DNA of 64,000 bases from CAUZWH01 sp965247665 (GTDB lineage: Bacteria > Pseudomonadota > Alphaproteobacteria > SHVV01): positions 1,054,001 through 1,118,000 of the forward strand of contig CBDFHH010000004.1 in the NCBI GenBank assembly GCA_965247665.1, in the 5' to 3' direction. Shown here piece after piece: positions 17,297-26,321 of the stretch (the stretch's first letter is position 1; each line of letters starts with the position of its first letter). Under the pieces are notes generated by a model that was given only the letters and a program-made list of their open reading frames with translations, was not told the DNA's origin and did not search any database. Position numbers and translations under genes: made by a program.

Positions 17297-17447
17297 GTAT
17301 GGTTGGGCCAAAGGATTCGTCAAGCACTGAGGTGGATGACCTGCGCAGCCCGCACATAACCCACCGACGACAGCATCGTTGGCCCGGCGGCGATCGATCT
17401 CCGGCGATGGACCGGGGCAAGCCGAACGGCGAGGGAGGGACGGCACA

Positions 17448-18917
17448 ATGGATATAGAAGCGTTCGTGAACGAATCCGGTCGCGACGATCTGGTCAAACA
17501 GGTCCGGGCGAAAATCGACGAACTCGGAATCACATACATCTATTATCAGTTCGTCTCCCTCACCGGCCGCATCATGGGCAAGGGCGCGCCGGCGGATCAT
17601 TGGGAGAACTTCGCCGAGCGCGGCTTCCAGCTGGTCTATGGATCGACGGCCAATCTGTTTATCGATCGCGGCGGCAGCTATATCGGATACGGGCCCGAAG
17701 CCTGGGAACTGGTTGGTATTCCCGAGCCGGAAACCTTCGTGCAACTGCCGTGGGACAAGCGCGTGGCGCGTGTCTTCTGTACTCTGTTCCGCGGCCGCGA
17801 ACATCCGCAGGGCGCCGGATCGTTCCTGACCGCGGATTGTCGCGGCAATTTGCGCCGCATCCACAATCAATTCAAAGACGACCATGACGGCCTGCATCTC
17901 CGCGCCGGAACCGAGCCGGAAATGATGTGGCTGAAGCGGGACGAAGCGGGCAAACCCGCCGGCGGGTACAGCAAGCCTTACTGCTACCACATCGACCAGT
18001 TCGAATCCCTGCGGCCGGTCTATATGAAGGTCATCGATTACGCGCGCGCCATGGGGCTCGACATGATCCAGGGAGATCACGAGGACGCGCCGGGGCAGCT
18101 CGAACTGAACTTCACTTACGACGACATCATGCGCAACTCCGACAAGCTGACGACTTACCGGCAGATCTGCGCCCAGGTGGCGCGCGAGCACGACATCATC
18201 GCCTGCTTCATGCCGAAGCCGTTTATGAACGTGTCGGCCTCGGCCTGCCATACCAACATCTCGGCATGGCGCGGCGGCGGGCTTGAAGCGACGCCGCTGG
18301 GCAACGATCCGCTGCCCGGCGCCGACGAGGTGTTTACGTTGCTCAAGGGCGGCGAAAACACGTTCTTGCCCGAAACCGACAATCCCAGGCTCCCGAGCCA
18401 GGTCGGCCTCTACGCGATGGGCGGTCTGCTCGAGCATCTGCGCGGCCTCACCGTGCTCGGATGCCAAACCGTCAATTCCTACCGGCGGCTCCTGGATCTT
18501 GGATTCTGGGCGCCGTACTACGCGAATTGGGGTTACCAGAACCGCACCGCCGGCATACGCAATTCGGCGCCGGGCCGCTATGAATACAAAGCGGTCGATT
18601 CGGCGCACAACCCCTACTTGCTCTGTGCCGGAATCCTGCGTGCGGTCGACGATGGCATCAAGCGCGAGCTCGACCCCGGACCTGCCGAGCAGCGCAACAT
18701 CTACGAGCATTTGGATGAGATGAAGGAAAAATACCCCAAATTGCCCATGTCGCTCGGTGAAGCGATCGACGCGTTCGATCAAGACGATGTCGCCAAGTCG
18801 GCGCTGCCCGGCGAGATGTACGACGTGTTCATGCACTACAAGCGGGACGAGTGGGACAAGTTCCTGGCGACCGTGACCGAGTGGGATATCGAAACCTATC
18901 TCGACTGCCTGCCGTAG
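17448..18917 (+). CDS. type III glutamine synthetase homologue (GlnT / gamma-glutamylmethylamide synthetase-like)
   Basis: Started at ATG 17448 after GAGGGAGGGACG, giving 489 residues. The N-terminal beta-Grasp part runs to about residue 115. Catalytic-domain landmarks are AGTEPEMMW with metal-binding glutamates, GDHEDAPGQLELNF, the NVSASACHTNIS segment with its histidine, and NSYRRL. This GlnT/GmaS group ligates glutamate with ammonia or methylamine using ATP. Placement before amidotransferase, GXGXG and FMN glutamate-synthase-like genes matches gmaS-mgsABC and Glx clusters, so gamma-glutamylmethylamide synthesis is plausible. The sequence alone does not separate the two activities. Confidence 0.9.
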   Translation: MDIEAFVNESGRDDLVKQVRAKIDELGITYIYYQFVSLTGRIMGKGAPADHWENFAERGFQLVYGSTANLFIDRGGSYIGYGPEAWELVGIPEPETFVQLPWDKRVARVFCTLFRGREHPQGAGSFLTADCRGNLRRIHNQFKDDHDGLHLRAGTEPEMMWLKRDEAGKPAGGYSKPYCYHIDQFESLRPVYMKVIDYARAMGLDMIQGDHEDAPGQLELNFTYDDIMRNSDKLTTYRQICAQVAREHDIIACFMPKPFMNVSASACHTNISAWRGGGLEATPLGNDPLPGADEVFTLLKGGENTFLPETDNPRLPSQVGLYAMGGLLEHLRGLTVLGCQTVNSYRRLLDLGFWAPYYANWGYQNRTAGIRNSAPGRYEYKAVDSAHNPYLLCAGILRAVDDGIKRELDPGPAEQRNIYEHLDEMKEKYPKLPMSLGEAIDAFDQDDVAKSALPGEMYDVFMHYKRDEWDKFLATVTEWDIETYLDCLP

Positions 18918-18959
18918 GCGCGTCGGGCAGTTGGTCCGGCTAAGGAGGCGACAACAGCA

Positions 18960-19895
18960 ATGTGTGGAATCGCGGGGATCATTCATCGCGGCGATACCGG
19001 CGACATCGGCAAGGAGCTGACGTCGATGCTGCAATCGCTGCGGCATCGCGGTCCCGACTCGACCGGGTTCGCGGTTTACGGCGTACCGCAACCCGACGAG
19101 CTGGTAATGCGCTTCAAGGTCGCCGAGCAAGCGGACATGGCGACGGGGTTCGATATCCAACGTCAGGTGACGCAGCGCCGGGCCGAGGTCGATGAGCGCA
19201 TTCGATCGATGGGCGCCGAGATCGTTTCGGCGGAACATGCGACCGATTATGCCTCGCGCTATCGCTTCAAATTTGCCGGCGATTTGCGCAATTTCGCCGA
19301 TTTCCTCGAAGACATCGAGGGGGTTGAAATCCTCTCGATCGGCGATGCGCTGGAGCTGGTCAAGGATTTGGGCGACGCGACCAAGGTCATGTCGGATTAC
19401 GATCTCGGCGGGCACATCGGCACCCATGCGATCGGCCACACCCGCATGGCCACCGAATCCGACGTCGACATCCGCTCGGCGCACCCCTACTGGGCGTACC
19501 CGTTTCGCGACATCGCCGTGGTCCATAACGGCCAACTCACGAATTATTGGCGAAACCGCCGCGATCTCGAGCACCGCGGCCATCGCTTCATGTCGAATTG
19601 CGATTCGGAACTGATCGCGGTGTACCTCGCCGACCGTCAACAGGCGGGGCTGTCGCTGGAACAGGCAATGCGCACCTCGATCGACGAACTCGACGGCGTG
19701 TTTACCTATCTGGTCACCACATCGGACAGTCTCGGCATGGCCAAGGACGTGATGGCCGCCAAACCGATGGTGCTCTACGAAAGCGACGATTTCATCGCGC
19801 TGGCATCGGAAGAGATTGCGATCCGCAGCATTTTTCCATCGGAGATCGAGACCACGGATCCGTACGAGGGCGAGGTTCGGGTATGGCAGATCTAG
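18960..19895 (+). CDS. class II glutamine amidotransferase (GlxB / MgsA-like)
   Basis: A 311-residue Ntn-hydrolase. The start is fixed by TAAGGAGG eight bases upstream and by MCGIAGII, which places the catalytic cysteine at position 2 as in all class II amidotransferases. Further landmarks are LRHRGPDSTGFAV, GHTRMATES, HNGQLTN and SNCDSELIAV. It is equivalent to the N-terminal domain of glutamate synthase as a free subunit. It would release ammonia (or methylamine, from a gamma-glutamyl amide) for the partner synthase subunits encoded immediately downstream. Overlaps the next gene by 13 bases. Confidence 0.93.
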   Translation: MCGIAGIIHRGDTGDIGKELTSMLQSLRHRGPDSTGFAVYGVPQPDELVMRFKVAEQADMATGFDIQRQVTQRRAEVDERIRSMGAEIVSAEHATDYASRYRFKFAGDLRNFADFLEDIEGVEILSIGDALELVKDLGDATKVMSDYDLGGHIGTHAIGHTRMATESDVDIRSAHPYWAYPFRDIAVVHNGQLTNYWRNRRDLEHRGHRFMSNCDSELIAVYLADRQQAGLSLEQAMRTSIDELDGVFTYLVTTSDSLGMAKDVMAAKPMVLYESDDFIALASEEIAIRSIFPSEIETTDPYEGEVRVWQI

Positions 19896-20734
19896 ACCAC
19901 CCGTCGGCGGCGGCGCCGCACCCGCGAGGGATAGCCGGCGAGTCGCTCGCCGGGCGTACGCAGCAGGTCTTTTTCTCACCGTCCGCGGAGGAGAACTTTC
20001 TCTATCCCGGCACCTTCGACGTCGATTTCAACAAACGGGCCGAGTTCGACGCCGAGGACATGGATCATGGCGCGGTCAATCGCCGGATCCGCGAATTGAT
20101 GGCCGACGGCGTCGGCACGATCGTCGTAAAAAACCCGCTCGCCAAGCACTCGCTGGGAATCGGCATCCTCAACCGCTTGCAGCTCTATTTCGAAGGCAGC
20201 TTGGGGTATTTCGGCGTCGGTCTGATCGACGGTCCCAATGTGCGCGTCTCGGGCCGCGTCGGCTGGTCGTGCGCGGAGAACATGATGTCCGGCACGGTGG
20301 TGATCGAAAGAAACGCGGGATCGTGCTTCGGCGCTGCCATTCGCGGCGGCGATCTGGTTTGCAAAGGCGATGTCGGCGCGCGCACCGGCATCGACATGAA
20401 GGGCGGCACGATCATCGTCGGCGGCCGCACGGGCGCATTCTCCGGCTTCATGATGCAACGCGGGCGCATGATCGTGCTGGGGGATGCCGGCAAGAATTTG
20501 GGCGATTCGATGTATGACGGGACCATCTACGTCGCCGGCGAGATCGACTCGCTCGGGGTCGACGCAGTTCCCGGCGAGCTCACCGAGCTCGACGCGATCT
20601 GGCTCCGGCGCAAGCTCGCGATGTACGGGCTCGAAGCACCGAACGGCGCGGAGAGCATGAAGAAGATCGTCGCCGGCAAGAAGTTGTGGAATTACGACCA
20701 GCTCGAACCGACCGAGAAAAAACTGGTGCTGTGA
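19883..20734 (+). CDS. GXGXG-domain protein (GlxC / MgsB-like)
   Basis: A 283-residue protein started at ATG 19883, inside the end of the amidotransferase gene. It is dominated by the right-handed beta-helix of the glutamate synthase C-terminal domain: repeated glycine turns such as GRVGWSCAENMMSG, GGDLVCKGDVGARTG, GGTIIVGGRTGAFSG and GDAGKNLGDSM. As a free subunit it forms the structural partner of the FMN subunit downstream. The overlap implies coupled translation and equal stoichiometry. Confidence 0.92.
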   Translation: MADLDHPSAAAPHPRGIAGESLAGRTQQVFFSPSAEENFLYPGTFDVDFNKRAEFDAEDMDHGAVNRRIRELMADGVGTIVVKNPLAKHSLGIGILNRLQLYFEGSLGYFGVGLIDGPNVRVSGRVGWSCAENMMSGTVVIERNAGSCFGAAIRGGDLVCKGDVGARTGIDMKGGTIIVGGRTGAFSGFMMQRGRMIVLGDAGKNLGDSMYDGTIYVAGEIDSLGVDAVPGELTELDAIWLRRKLAMYGLEAPNGAESMKKIVAGKKLWNYDQLEPTEKKLVL

Positions 20735-20769
20735 GCATTCGTAGCGAACGGCGAGCCGAGGAGTAGGGG

Positions 20770-22122
20770 ATGACGCAAGGCAGGGACGGTGGAGACCGGA
20801 ACAGGGAAGTCCTGGGGCGGAACTTCCTGTTCACGCCGGAAGTCATCGACGACATCCATATCAAGGCGGAGCTTGGGCGCTACCGCATGCGCGGCATGGC
20901 GATCTTCAAGAAAATCCCCTCCTGGGACGATCTCACCTTCCTGCCCGGCACGCTGACCCGCTTCGTGATCGAGGGCTACCGCGAGAAATGCGAGACCACA
21001 ACGATTCTCGGGCCGCGCGCCAAGCGGCCGCTCGAGCTCGACATCCCGGTTTACATAACCGGCATGAGCTTCGGCGCGTTGTCGTACGAGGCCAAGGTCG
21101 CGTTGGCGCGCGGCGCCACCATGGCCGGCACCGCCACCTGCTCCGGCGAAGGCGGGATGATCCCTGACGAACGGCGCTACTCGAGCAAATGGATCTACCA
21201 GAACATCCAGTCCCGCTACGGTTTCAACCCGCACCATCTGCAGCTCGCCGACGCCTGCGAATTCTTCATCGGTCAGGGCTGCAAGGTCGGCCTCGGCGGT
21301 CACCTGATGGGCCAGAAAGTTACCGACCAGGTCGCCGAGATGCGGTCGCTGCCGGCCGGGATCGATCAGCGCTCGCCGGCTCGTCATCCCGATTGGCTCG
21401 GTCCCGACGATCTCGCGCTGAAAATACAAGAGGTGCGCGAAGCAACCGATGGGCAGATTCCGATTCAGCTCAAGCTCGGCGCCGCGCGCGTCTACGACGA
21501 TGTTCGCATGGCGATAAAATGCGATCCGGATTCGATCTATATCGACGGCATGGAGGGATCGACCGGCGCCGGTCCGCACCTCGCGACGGAGGAAACCGGT
21601 GTCCCCGGCATCTCCGCCATCCGCCAGGCGCGCAAGGCGCTCGACGATCTGGGTAAGAGCGGGGAGATTTCGCTGGTCTATGCCGGCGGGGTCCGCAACG
21701 GCGGCGATCTTGCCAAGGCGCTGGCGTTGGGAGCCGACGCGGTGGCGATCGGCACCGCGGCGATGGTCGCGCTCAACTGCAACAAGGACATCCCGGAGGC
21801 CAATTTCGAGGAAGAGATCGGTGTGCCGGCGGGCGAGTGCTATCACTGCCACACCGGCCGTTGCCCGGTTGGCGTCGCAACCCAGGATCCGGCGCTGCGC
21901 GCCCGTCTCGACCCCGATAAAGCTGCGGAGCGCGTCTACAACTTCCTGCATACGCTGGCGATCGAGTGCCAGATGATGGCGCGCGCCTGCGGCAAGACCA
22001 ACGTCCATTCGCTGGAGCCCGAAGATCTCGCCGCCCTGACGATGGAGAGTTCGGCGATGGCGATGGTGCCGCTCGCCGGTACCCAATACACCGTTGGCCA
22101 ACCCGATATGACGCGCTACTAG
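20770..22122 (+). CDS. FMN-binding glutamate synthase-like subunit (GlxD / MgsC-like)
   Basis: A 450-residue TIM-barrel protein starting 35 bases after the previous gene, with GAGGAGTAGGGG as ribosome site. FMN-barrel landmarks are ITGMSFGALSYEAK, CSGEGGM, IQLKLGAARVYDD, DGMEGSTGAGPH and YAGGVRNGGDLAKAL. The cysteine cluster CYHCHTGRCPVG with a preceding Cys matches the 3Fe-4S ligands. With the two preceding proteins it makes a three-part glutamate synthase or N-methylglutamate synthase that joins 2-oxoglutarate to the released amine. Cytosolic. Confidence 0.93.
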   Translation: MTQGRDGGDRNREVLGRNFLFTPEVIDDIHIKAELGRYRMRGMAIFKKIPSWDDLTFLPGTLTRFVIEGYREKCETTTILGPRAKRPLELDIPVYITGMSFGALSYEAKVALARGATMAGTATCSGEGGMIPDERRYSSKWIYQNIQSRYGFNPHHLQLADACEFFIGQGCKVGLGGHLMGQKVTDQVAEMRSLPAGIDQRSPARHPDWLGPDDLALKIQEVREATDGQIPIQLKLGAARVYDDVRMAIKCDPDSIYIDGMEGSTGAGPHLATEETGVPGISAIRQARKALDDLGKSGEISLVYAGGVRNGGDLAKALALGADAVAIGTAAMVALNCNKDIPEANFEEEIGVPAGECYHCHTGRCPVGVATQDPALRARLDPDKAAERVYNFLHTLAIECQMMARACGKTNVHSLEPEDLAALTMESSAMAMVPLAGTQYTVGQPDMTRY

Positions 22123-22128
22123 GAGGCG

Positions 22129-22518
22129 ATGATGGGCGCAAACGCGGATGACGGTTACGTCACCTCCAACGGCGTCGACACCGGGCGTGAGCAGGAGATC
22201 GGCCAGCACATCGGCTATCGCTACGACATCAACCTGTTGCCGGATTATTCGCGGCTGACGCCATTCCTCGAGCAGTATATCGAGACCATGGGGTGGGACG
22301 ATCTGAACTGGCTCGAAGACGTTCACATGGGTTACGAGGAAGGGCGCCCGGCCGTGTTCGACCGCAACATCAATGGTTGGGTAACGGTCCCCGAGGACAT
22401 CGAATTCCCCGATAACCAGCAGGATCGCGACATGTTGGCGCGCGAACTGTTGGTCAAGTTCCAGATGTCGCCCCAGCATCCGCTGGTCGCGCTGAAAGAT
22501 CGGTACAAGAAGTTCTAG
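22129..22518 (+). CDS. 129-aa acidic protein of unknown function, operon member
   Basis: Starts at ATG 22129 or the next codon, ATG 22132, directly behind AGGAGG, seven bases after the synthase stop, so it is clearly translated with the operon. I do not recognise a family. The protein is soluble and acidic, with aromatic-rich stretches (YRYDINLLPDYSRL, GWDDLNWLEDVHMGYEEG) and a C-terminal helix ending LKDRYKKF. No signal peptide, membrane helix or cysteine cluster is seen. Its position between the synthase subunits and the flavoprotein suggests an accessory or regulatory subunit of the pathway. Confidence 0.8.
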   Translation: MMGANADDGYVTSNGVDTGREQEIGQHIGYRYDINLLPDYSRLTPFLEQYIETMGWDDLNWLEDVHMGYEEGRPAVFDRNINGWVTVPEDIEFPDNQQDRDMLARELLVKFQMSPQHPLVALKDRYKKF

Positions 22519-22586
22519 GATGGTCCCGCGCGCTTCCGGGCAATCGAATCGAAGGACTCGGATCGGACGGGAGGGAGTGGAACGTA

Positions 22587-22868
22587 ATGCCAGCCGGCAG
22601 ACCGGTTATCGCCGCCGTGTTCCTCGTGGCCGGTGTCGTTTTCTTCGTGCTCACGGATGCGCGGATTGCCGATGCCCAGCAAATCGGTCCGATCTGCGTT
22701 GCGATTGCGATGGGCGTCGCGATCTGCGTCTTGCGAACGACGAGCAAGCCAGAAATCGGCATGGTGCGCGACGATAACGGTCTATGGTTTCGCGACTGGG
22801 GTTTGCCGCCGGCGCCCCGGCGTCGTGTCGCCGACGCATATCCGATCGGCGTTCGCCCGAGGCCATGA
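22587..22868 (+). CDS. small membrane protein, unknown
   Basis: A 93-residue protein with two predicted membrane helices (roughly residues 5-22, VIAAVFLVAGVVFFVLT, and residues 31-48, PICVAIAMGVAICVLR) and a hydrophilic C-terminal tail. GGGAGGGAGTGG lies upstream of the ATG. No family recognised. It sits inside the glutamine synthetase operon on the same strand, 68 bases after the 129-aa gene. Confidence 0.6.
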   Translation: MPAGRPVIAAVFLVAGVVFFVLTDARIADAQQIGPICVAIAMGVAICVLRTTSKPEIGMVRDDNGLWFRDWGLPPAPRRRVADAYPIGVRPRP

Positions 22869-22962
22869 TGCGTGTCGAGATGGATGATACCGATAGCTTT
22901 TCGACGGACTTGACGCGGCGATCCGGCACCGTCCGCGGCAATCCGCTGGTGCGCGCCTTAAC

Positions 22963-22998
22963 GCCAAGTCCGTGGCCAAGTCCGTGGCCAAGTCTGCG
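22963..22998. repeat. three tandem 12-bp units in a gene-free gap
   Basis: GCCAAGTCCGTG is repeated at 22963-22974 and 22975-22986, with a third copy GCCAAGTCTGCG at 22987-22998. It lies in the 275-base gap (22869-23143) before the FAD oxidoreductase, in which I see no convincing gene; one frame reads an Ala/Lys/Ser-rich repeat. Confidence 0.85.
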
Positions 22999-23143
22999 GC
23001 CGAAGCCTCGACGCGGGGCTTGGCGAAATCGTCGCCGCAATCGATTCCTGCGGCGACCGATCCTGGTAAGGCGACCGCGCCGTCGCGGTCGTGCTTCCGG
23101 CGTCGCTGATCGCCGGTTTCCGGCTGCTCCAAGGAGTTGAACC

Positions 23144-24496
23144 ATGGCCTTTCCGACCCGTGCCAAGTTCTTGATTATCGGCGCCGGCGTACACGGCCTC
23201 AGCACCGCCTGGCATCTCGGGTTGGCCCTGCAATCGAAGGGGCGACCGGCGCAATCCGACGGTGAGAGCGCCGACATACTCGTACTCGACAAAACCGGCA
23301 TCGCCGCGGGTGCCAGCGGCATCGCCTGCGGGGTCATTCGCAACAACTACTCCCAATCGGCGATGCGCGAGTTGATGGCCCATAGCGTGTCGGTATGGGA
23401 AAGCGACCCCGAGGCGTTTAGCTACCACCCGGTCGGGTACATGCAAATCAGCCCCGCCTGCATGTTCGAGGACGTCGCAACCATCGCCGAACAGCAACAG
23501 GCGATCGGTTACGCGTCGAAATTCGTCGACGGTGCCGCCCGGTGCACGACCTATATGAAGGGGCTGTTCGAAGATTGGCGGGCACAGGGCGCCACCTCGG
23601 TCCTCCACGAGAGCAGAGGCGGCTTCGCCAACAATGCGGCGGCAATCTACGGATTGGCGGGCAAGGCCGAATCCGTCGGCACCCGCATCATGTCGGGCGT
23701 TGCGGTGACCGGCTTTCGCACCGACGGCGGCGCGGTCACGGCGGTGGAGACGGACCGCGGCACCATCGAAGCGGATTACGTCGTCGTCGCCGTCGGCCCT
23801 TGGGTCAAGACGGTCTGGGACATGCTCGAGCTGCCGCCGACGATCGAGGTCAGGGGTGCCGACGGCACGGTCCACGAAGACCTGCCGATGTGGAAATATT
23901 GGAGCCTTCAGGAAGGGACGCTCGGGGTCGATCCGGCGTTGCAAAAAACCAACGATGGCGGCCCGCCGCCGGTCATTCATCTCGACACCGACGTGCCGCT
24001 GACATCGGATGTCGACGGCAGCCTGATTACCGATCGGCTGTGGGGCATCTACTACAAGCCCGACTTCAACTTCAACGGAATCCAGGGCGGCGCGATGCCC
24101 TTCGAAGTCGAGGCCGACCCGGACGACGTTGCGGTCGACCCTTACGGGCCCGCATCCCCGGATTTCGTGGTCGACGACACGTTTGTTCACATGTGGTGCT
24201 CGGCCCTCGCGTTTTGCCAGGGTCGGTTCTCCGGCCAGATCGGGCACTACAAAAAGGAACCCTCCGGCGGTATCGGTTGCTTCACGCCCGACAGCTTCCC
24301 CATGTTCGACACGTTTCGCGAAAACGTCTACGTCATCGCCGATTCGAACCATGGGTTCAAGATGATCGGCGTCGGCGCTCTGGTCGCCGACGAGATGATG
24401 GGATCGCCGAGCGCGCTACTCGAACCGTTTCGCATTTCACGCTTCGCCGAAGGCAAGCAGTTGCCGGTGTCCAACAGTCCTTTCCCGTGGAGTTAG
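23144..24496 (+). CDS. DadA-family FAD-dependent oxidoreductase
   Basis: A 450-residue flavoprotein. The N-terminal Rossmann motif IIGAGVHGLSTAWHL binds FAD ADP; GIAAGASGIACGVIRNNY resembles the flavin-binding segment of sarcosine/dimethylglycine oxidases; the C terminus has CFTPDSFPMFD and the substrate/flavin loop SNHGFKMIGVG. This family oxidises secondary or N-methylated amino acids. Its ATG follows CCAAGGAGTTGAACC. As the last gene of the glutamine synthetase/glutamate-synthase-like operon, it is a natural candidate to oxidise the N-alkylated glutamate product, replacing the four-subunit N-methylglutamate dehydrogenase. That role is inference. Confidence 0.9.
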   Translation: MAFPTRAKFLIIGAGVHGLSTAWHLGLALQSKGRPAQSDGESADILVLDKTGIAAGASGIACGVIRNNYSQSAMRELMAHSVSVWESDPEAFSYHPVGYMQISPACMFEDVATIAEQQQAIGYASKFVDGAARCTTYMKGLFEDWRAQGATSVLHESRGGFANNAAAIYGLAGKAESVGTRIMSGVAVTGFRTDGGAVTAVETDRGTIEADYVVVAVGPWVKTVWDMLELPPTIEVRGADGTVHEDLPMWKYWSLQEGTLGVDPALQKTNDGGPPPVIHLDTDVPLTSDVDGSLITDRLWGIYYKPDFNFNGIQGGAMPFEVEADPDDVAVDPYGPASPDFVVDDTFVHMWCSALAFCQGRFSGQIGHYKKEPSGGIGCFTPDSFPMFDTFRENVYVIADSNHGFKMIGVGALVADEMMGSPSALLEPFRISRFAEGKQLPVSNSPFPWS

Positions 24497-24646
24497 GCGG
24501 TTATCTCGACTCCGCCTCAACCGCTTCGTCCCGGGGTGTTTTCGCGGCAAAACGGGGACACACCCGAATTGCACGCGCGTCCCTTGGCAGGTCGGGGCAT
24601 TCCTCACTGGGAGGGCCGATAGGCACGCACGGTCCATCGGCTCGGC

Positions 24647-24945
24647 GCGTTGAAGAGACGTTCTCGCGAAGCTGCACCGGGTCGCTAAGGACGAATATCG
24701 TCGCGACCGTGGCGCTGCGATCGGCGCACCGCAATGGCGTCTCCAAATCGATACGCGCGCTCTCGCCAAATCGTTCCTCGAGCTCGCGCATGATGGCGAT
24801 ATCCGAGCCGACCAAGCGGTAGACGGCCTGCCAGTCGTCGCTGACCGCGAACAGCCCGGTGGTCGGGGACCGGTCCGGCAACGCCTTCAACAGCCGCGCC
24901 CGTCCCGGCGAGATGTCCTGGAATTCGTTGACGAGGATGTACCGG
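24647..24945 (-). pseudogene. UvrD-like DNA helicase (HelD/helicase IV) fragment
   Basis: About 100 residues of a superfamily 1 helicase remain: YILVNEFQDISPGRARLLKAL (motif II, where the usual DEFQD is altered to NEFQD), FAVSDDWQAVYRLVGSDI (motif III region) and LETPLRCADRSATVATIFV (motif IV). No Walker A or motifs V-VI are found in the surrounding frames. The Asp-to-Asn change in motif II would also abolish ATPase activity. Confidence 0.75.
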
Positions 24946-25431
24946 ACCGGCTGCGGTAACCTCCGCTCTCTACAAGGAGCGCAAGCCCGAGCGGTTCCTC
25001 GACAAGGGAGCCGATCGCCGGCATCGGCACGGCCACCGCCAGGTAGATCCTTGGCAACGCACTCCCGCCGGCGTAGCCCGGCCTGAACGGGGCTTCGGCG
25101 GCAACACAACGCCGATGCCGGTACGGCGGCCACGAGGGCCGCCCTCGCCATCGCCGGCATCCGTCCCGGCCGCGATGCGGTGCGCGTGACACCAAGCGCC
25201 GGCATCGTGACGCGGCGCGGACGAGCCGGCTGGCTCCCATCTGCGGCGTCCCATAGCCCATGCCGGCGCGCGGCCCGATCGTATCGGAGGTGCGGAGCGG
25301 GCCGATGAACGCAAACCGCGCGACCAGGCATGCCAACGGTCGCGCCGGACCGGATCCGGCCAACCGATCAAGCGGCTCACCGCCTTGATATGGAATTCCG
25401 GGGCGGGTTGGGGCTTGACCCCCGATGTTTG
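24946..25431. other. gene-free GC-rich stretch upstream of the ABC operon
   Basis: No motif recognised in any frame; probably decayed sequence upstream of the helicase fragment. Confidence 0.4.
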
Positions 25432-25453
25432 GTGTATTAGTATACTAGGACAC
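25432..25453 (+). promoter_or_regulatory. palindromic operator/promoter of the YtrA-type operon
   Basis: GTGTATTAGTATACTAGG plus ACAC forms a 22-bp palindrome with 18 of 22 positions symmetric and a perfect AGTATACT core. A TTGACC box at 25415-25420 lies 17 bases before TAGTAT, so the palindrome covers the likely -10. YtrA-subfamily GntR repressors bind such sites, and the operon encodes one at 27067. Confidence 0.7.
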
Positions 25454-25471
25454 TAAAAAACGGACCGGAAA

Positions 25472-26317
25472 ATGCTGGAGATAGAGCAGCTTAGCTTCGG
25501 GTATGGTCGGGAAGAACTGTTCCGGGACACGAATCTCACCCTGGACCCGGGCAACGTCTATGGCCTGCTGGGTCTCAACGGAGCGGGGAAGTCGACTCTG
25601 CTCCGGCTCATGACGGGCCTCCTTTTTCCAACCTCGGGCACCATAACGGCACGGGGCTACGAGCCGGCCAAACGTCAACCCGGTTTTCTGTCCAGCGTTT
25701 TCGTGCTTCCGGAGGAGCTCAATGCTCCCGGAGTGACGGATCGGGAATACATCTCGGTACACGCCCCGTTCTATCCGGGTTTCGACCACGATTGTATGGA
25801 GCGTTGCCTCGGCGAGTTCGACATCCCTCGAGGGCGCAAGCTGACCGAGTTCTCTTACGGACAGAAGAAGAAATTCCTGCTCTCGTTCGGGTTGGCCTCC
25901 AATGCGGCGCTCCTCATGCTCGATGAACCGACCAACGGGCTGGACATTCCCTCCAAGGGCCTATTTCGGCGCCTTGTCGCCGAGGCGCTCAGCGAAAAAC
26001 GGATATTTGTGGTTTCAACCCATCAGGTGCAGGACGTCGAGTCATTGATCGATCACATCGTGATCCTTCACGAAGGCAAGGTGGTCTTCAATCACACCGT
26101 TGCGCAAGTGACGGACAACCTGCGGATGTGCCACGGCACCAATCGACCGCAAGAAGGGTTGGACGGCTTGCTCTACAGCGAGCCGACCGTCGGCGGTTTC
26201 GCGACGGTGTGGAGAGACTCCCAGGCGGGCGACGGACGGTTGGATCTCGAGCTGCTTTTCAAGGCCGTCATCTCGAGTCCGGGCGCATACGCCACATTGT
26301 TGGAAACGGGGAAGTAG
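25472..26317 (+). CDS. ABC transporter ATP-binding protein (YtrB-like)
   Basis: A 281-residue ATPase with Walker A GLNGAGKST, a Q-loop region, a divergent signature FSYGQKKK in place of LSGGQ, Walker B LLMLDEPTNGLD and an H-loop STHQ. The C-terminal 60 residues are an added domain. The SYGQKKK signature is usual in YtrB/EcsA-like efflux or envelope-stress ATPases. It is the first gene of an operon with a permease, a YtrA regulator and a DUF2807 gene, under a palindromic operator. Confidence 0.92.
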   Translation: MLEIEQLSFGYGREELFRDTNLTLDPGNVYGLLGLNGAGKSTLLRLMTGLLFPTSGTITARGYEPAKRQPGFLSSVFVLPEELNAPGVTDREYISVHAPFYPGFDHDCMERCLGEFDIPRGRKLTEFSYGQKKKFLLSFGLASNAALLMLDEPTNGLDIPSKGLFRRLVAEALSEKRIFVVSTHQVQDVESLIDHIVILHEGKVVFNHTVAQVTDNLRMCHGTNRPQEGLDGLLYSEPTVGGFATVWRDSQAGDGRLDLELLFKAVISSPGAYATLLETGK

Positions 26318-26321
26318 AGCC

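Noticed and set aside
17271..19979. Minus-strand open frame of about 900 codons across the glutamine synthetase and amidotransferase genes
   Set aside because: Antisense of two well conserved enzymes; third-codon GC bias opens the opposite strand. No domain recognised.
20692..22479. Minus-strand 595-codon frame across the FMN subunit and 129-aa gene
   Set aside because: Antisense shadow; the plus strand carries clear conserved motifs and ribosome sites.
22958..24352. Minus-strand 464-codon frame across the FAD oxidoreductase
   Set aside because: Antisense of a gene with an intact FAD-binding motif; no support on the minus strand.
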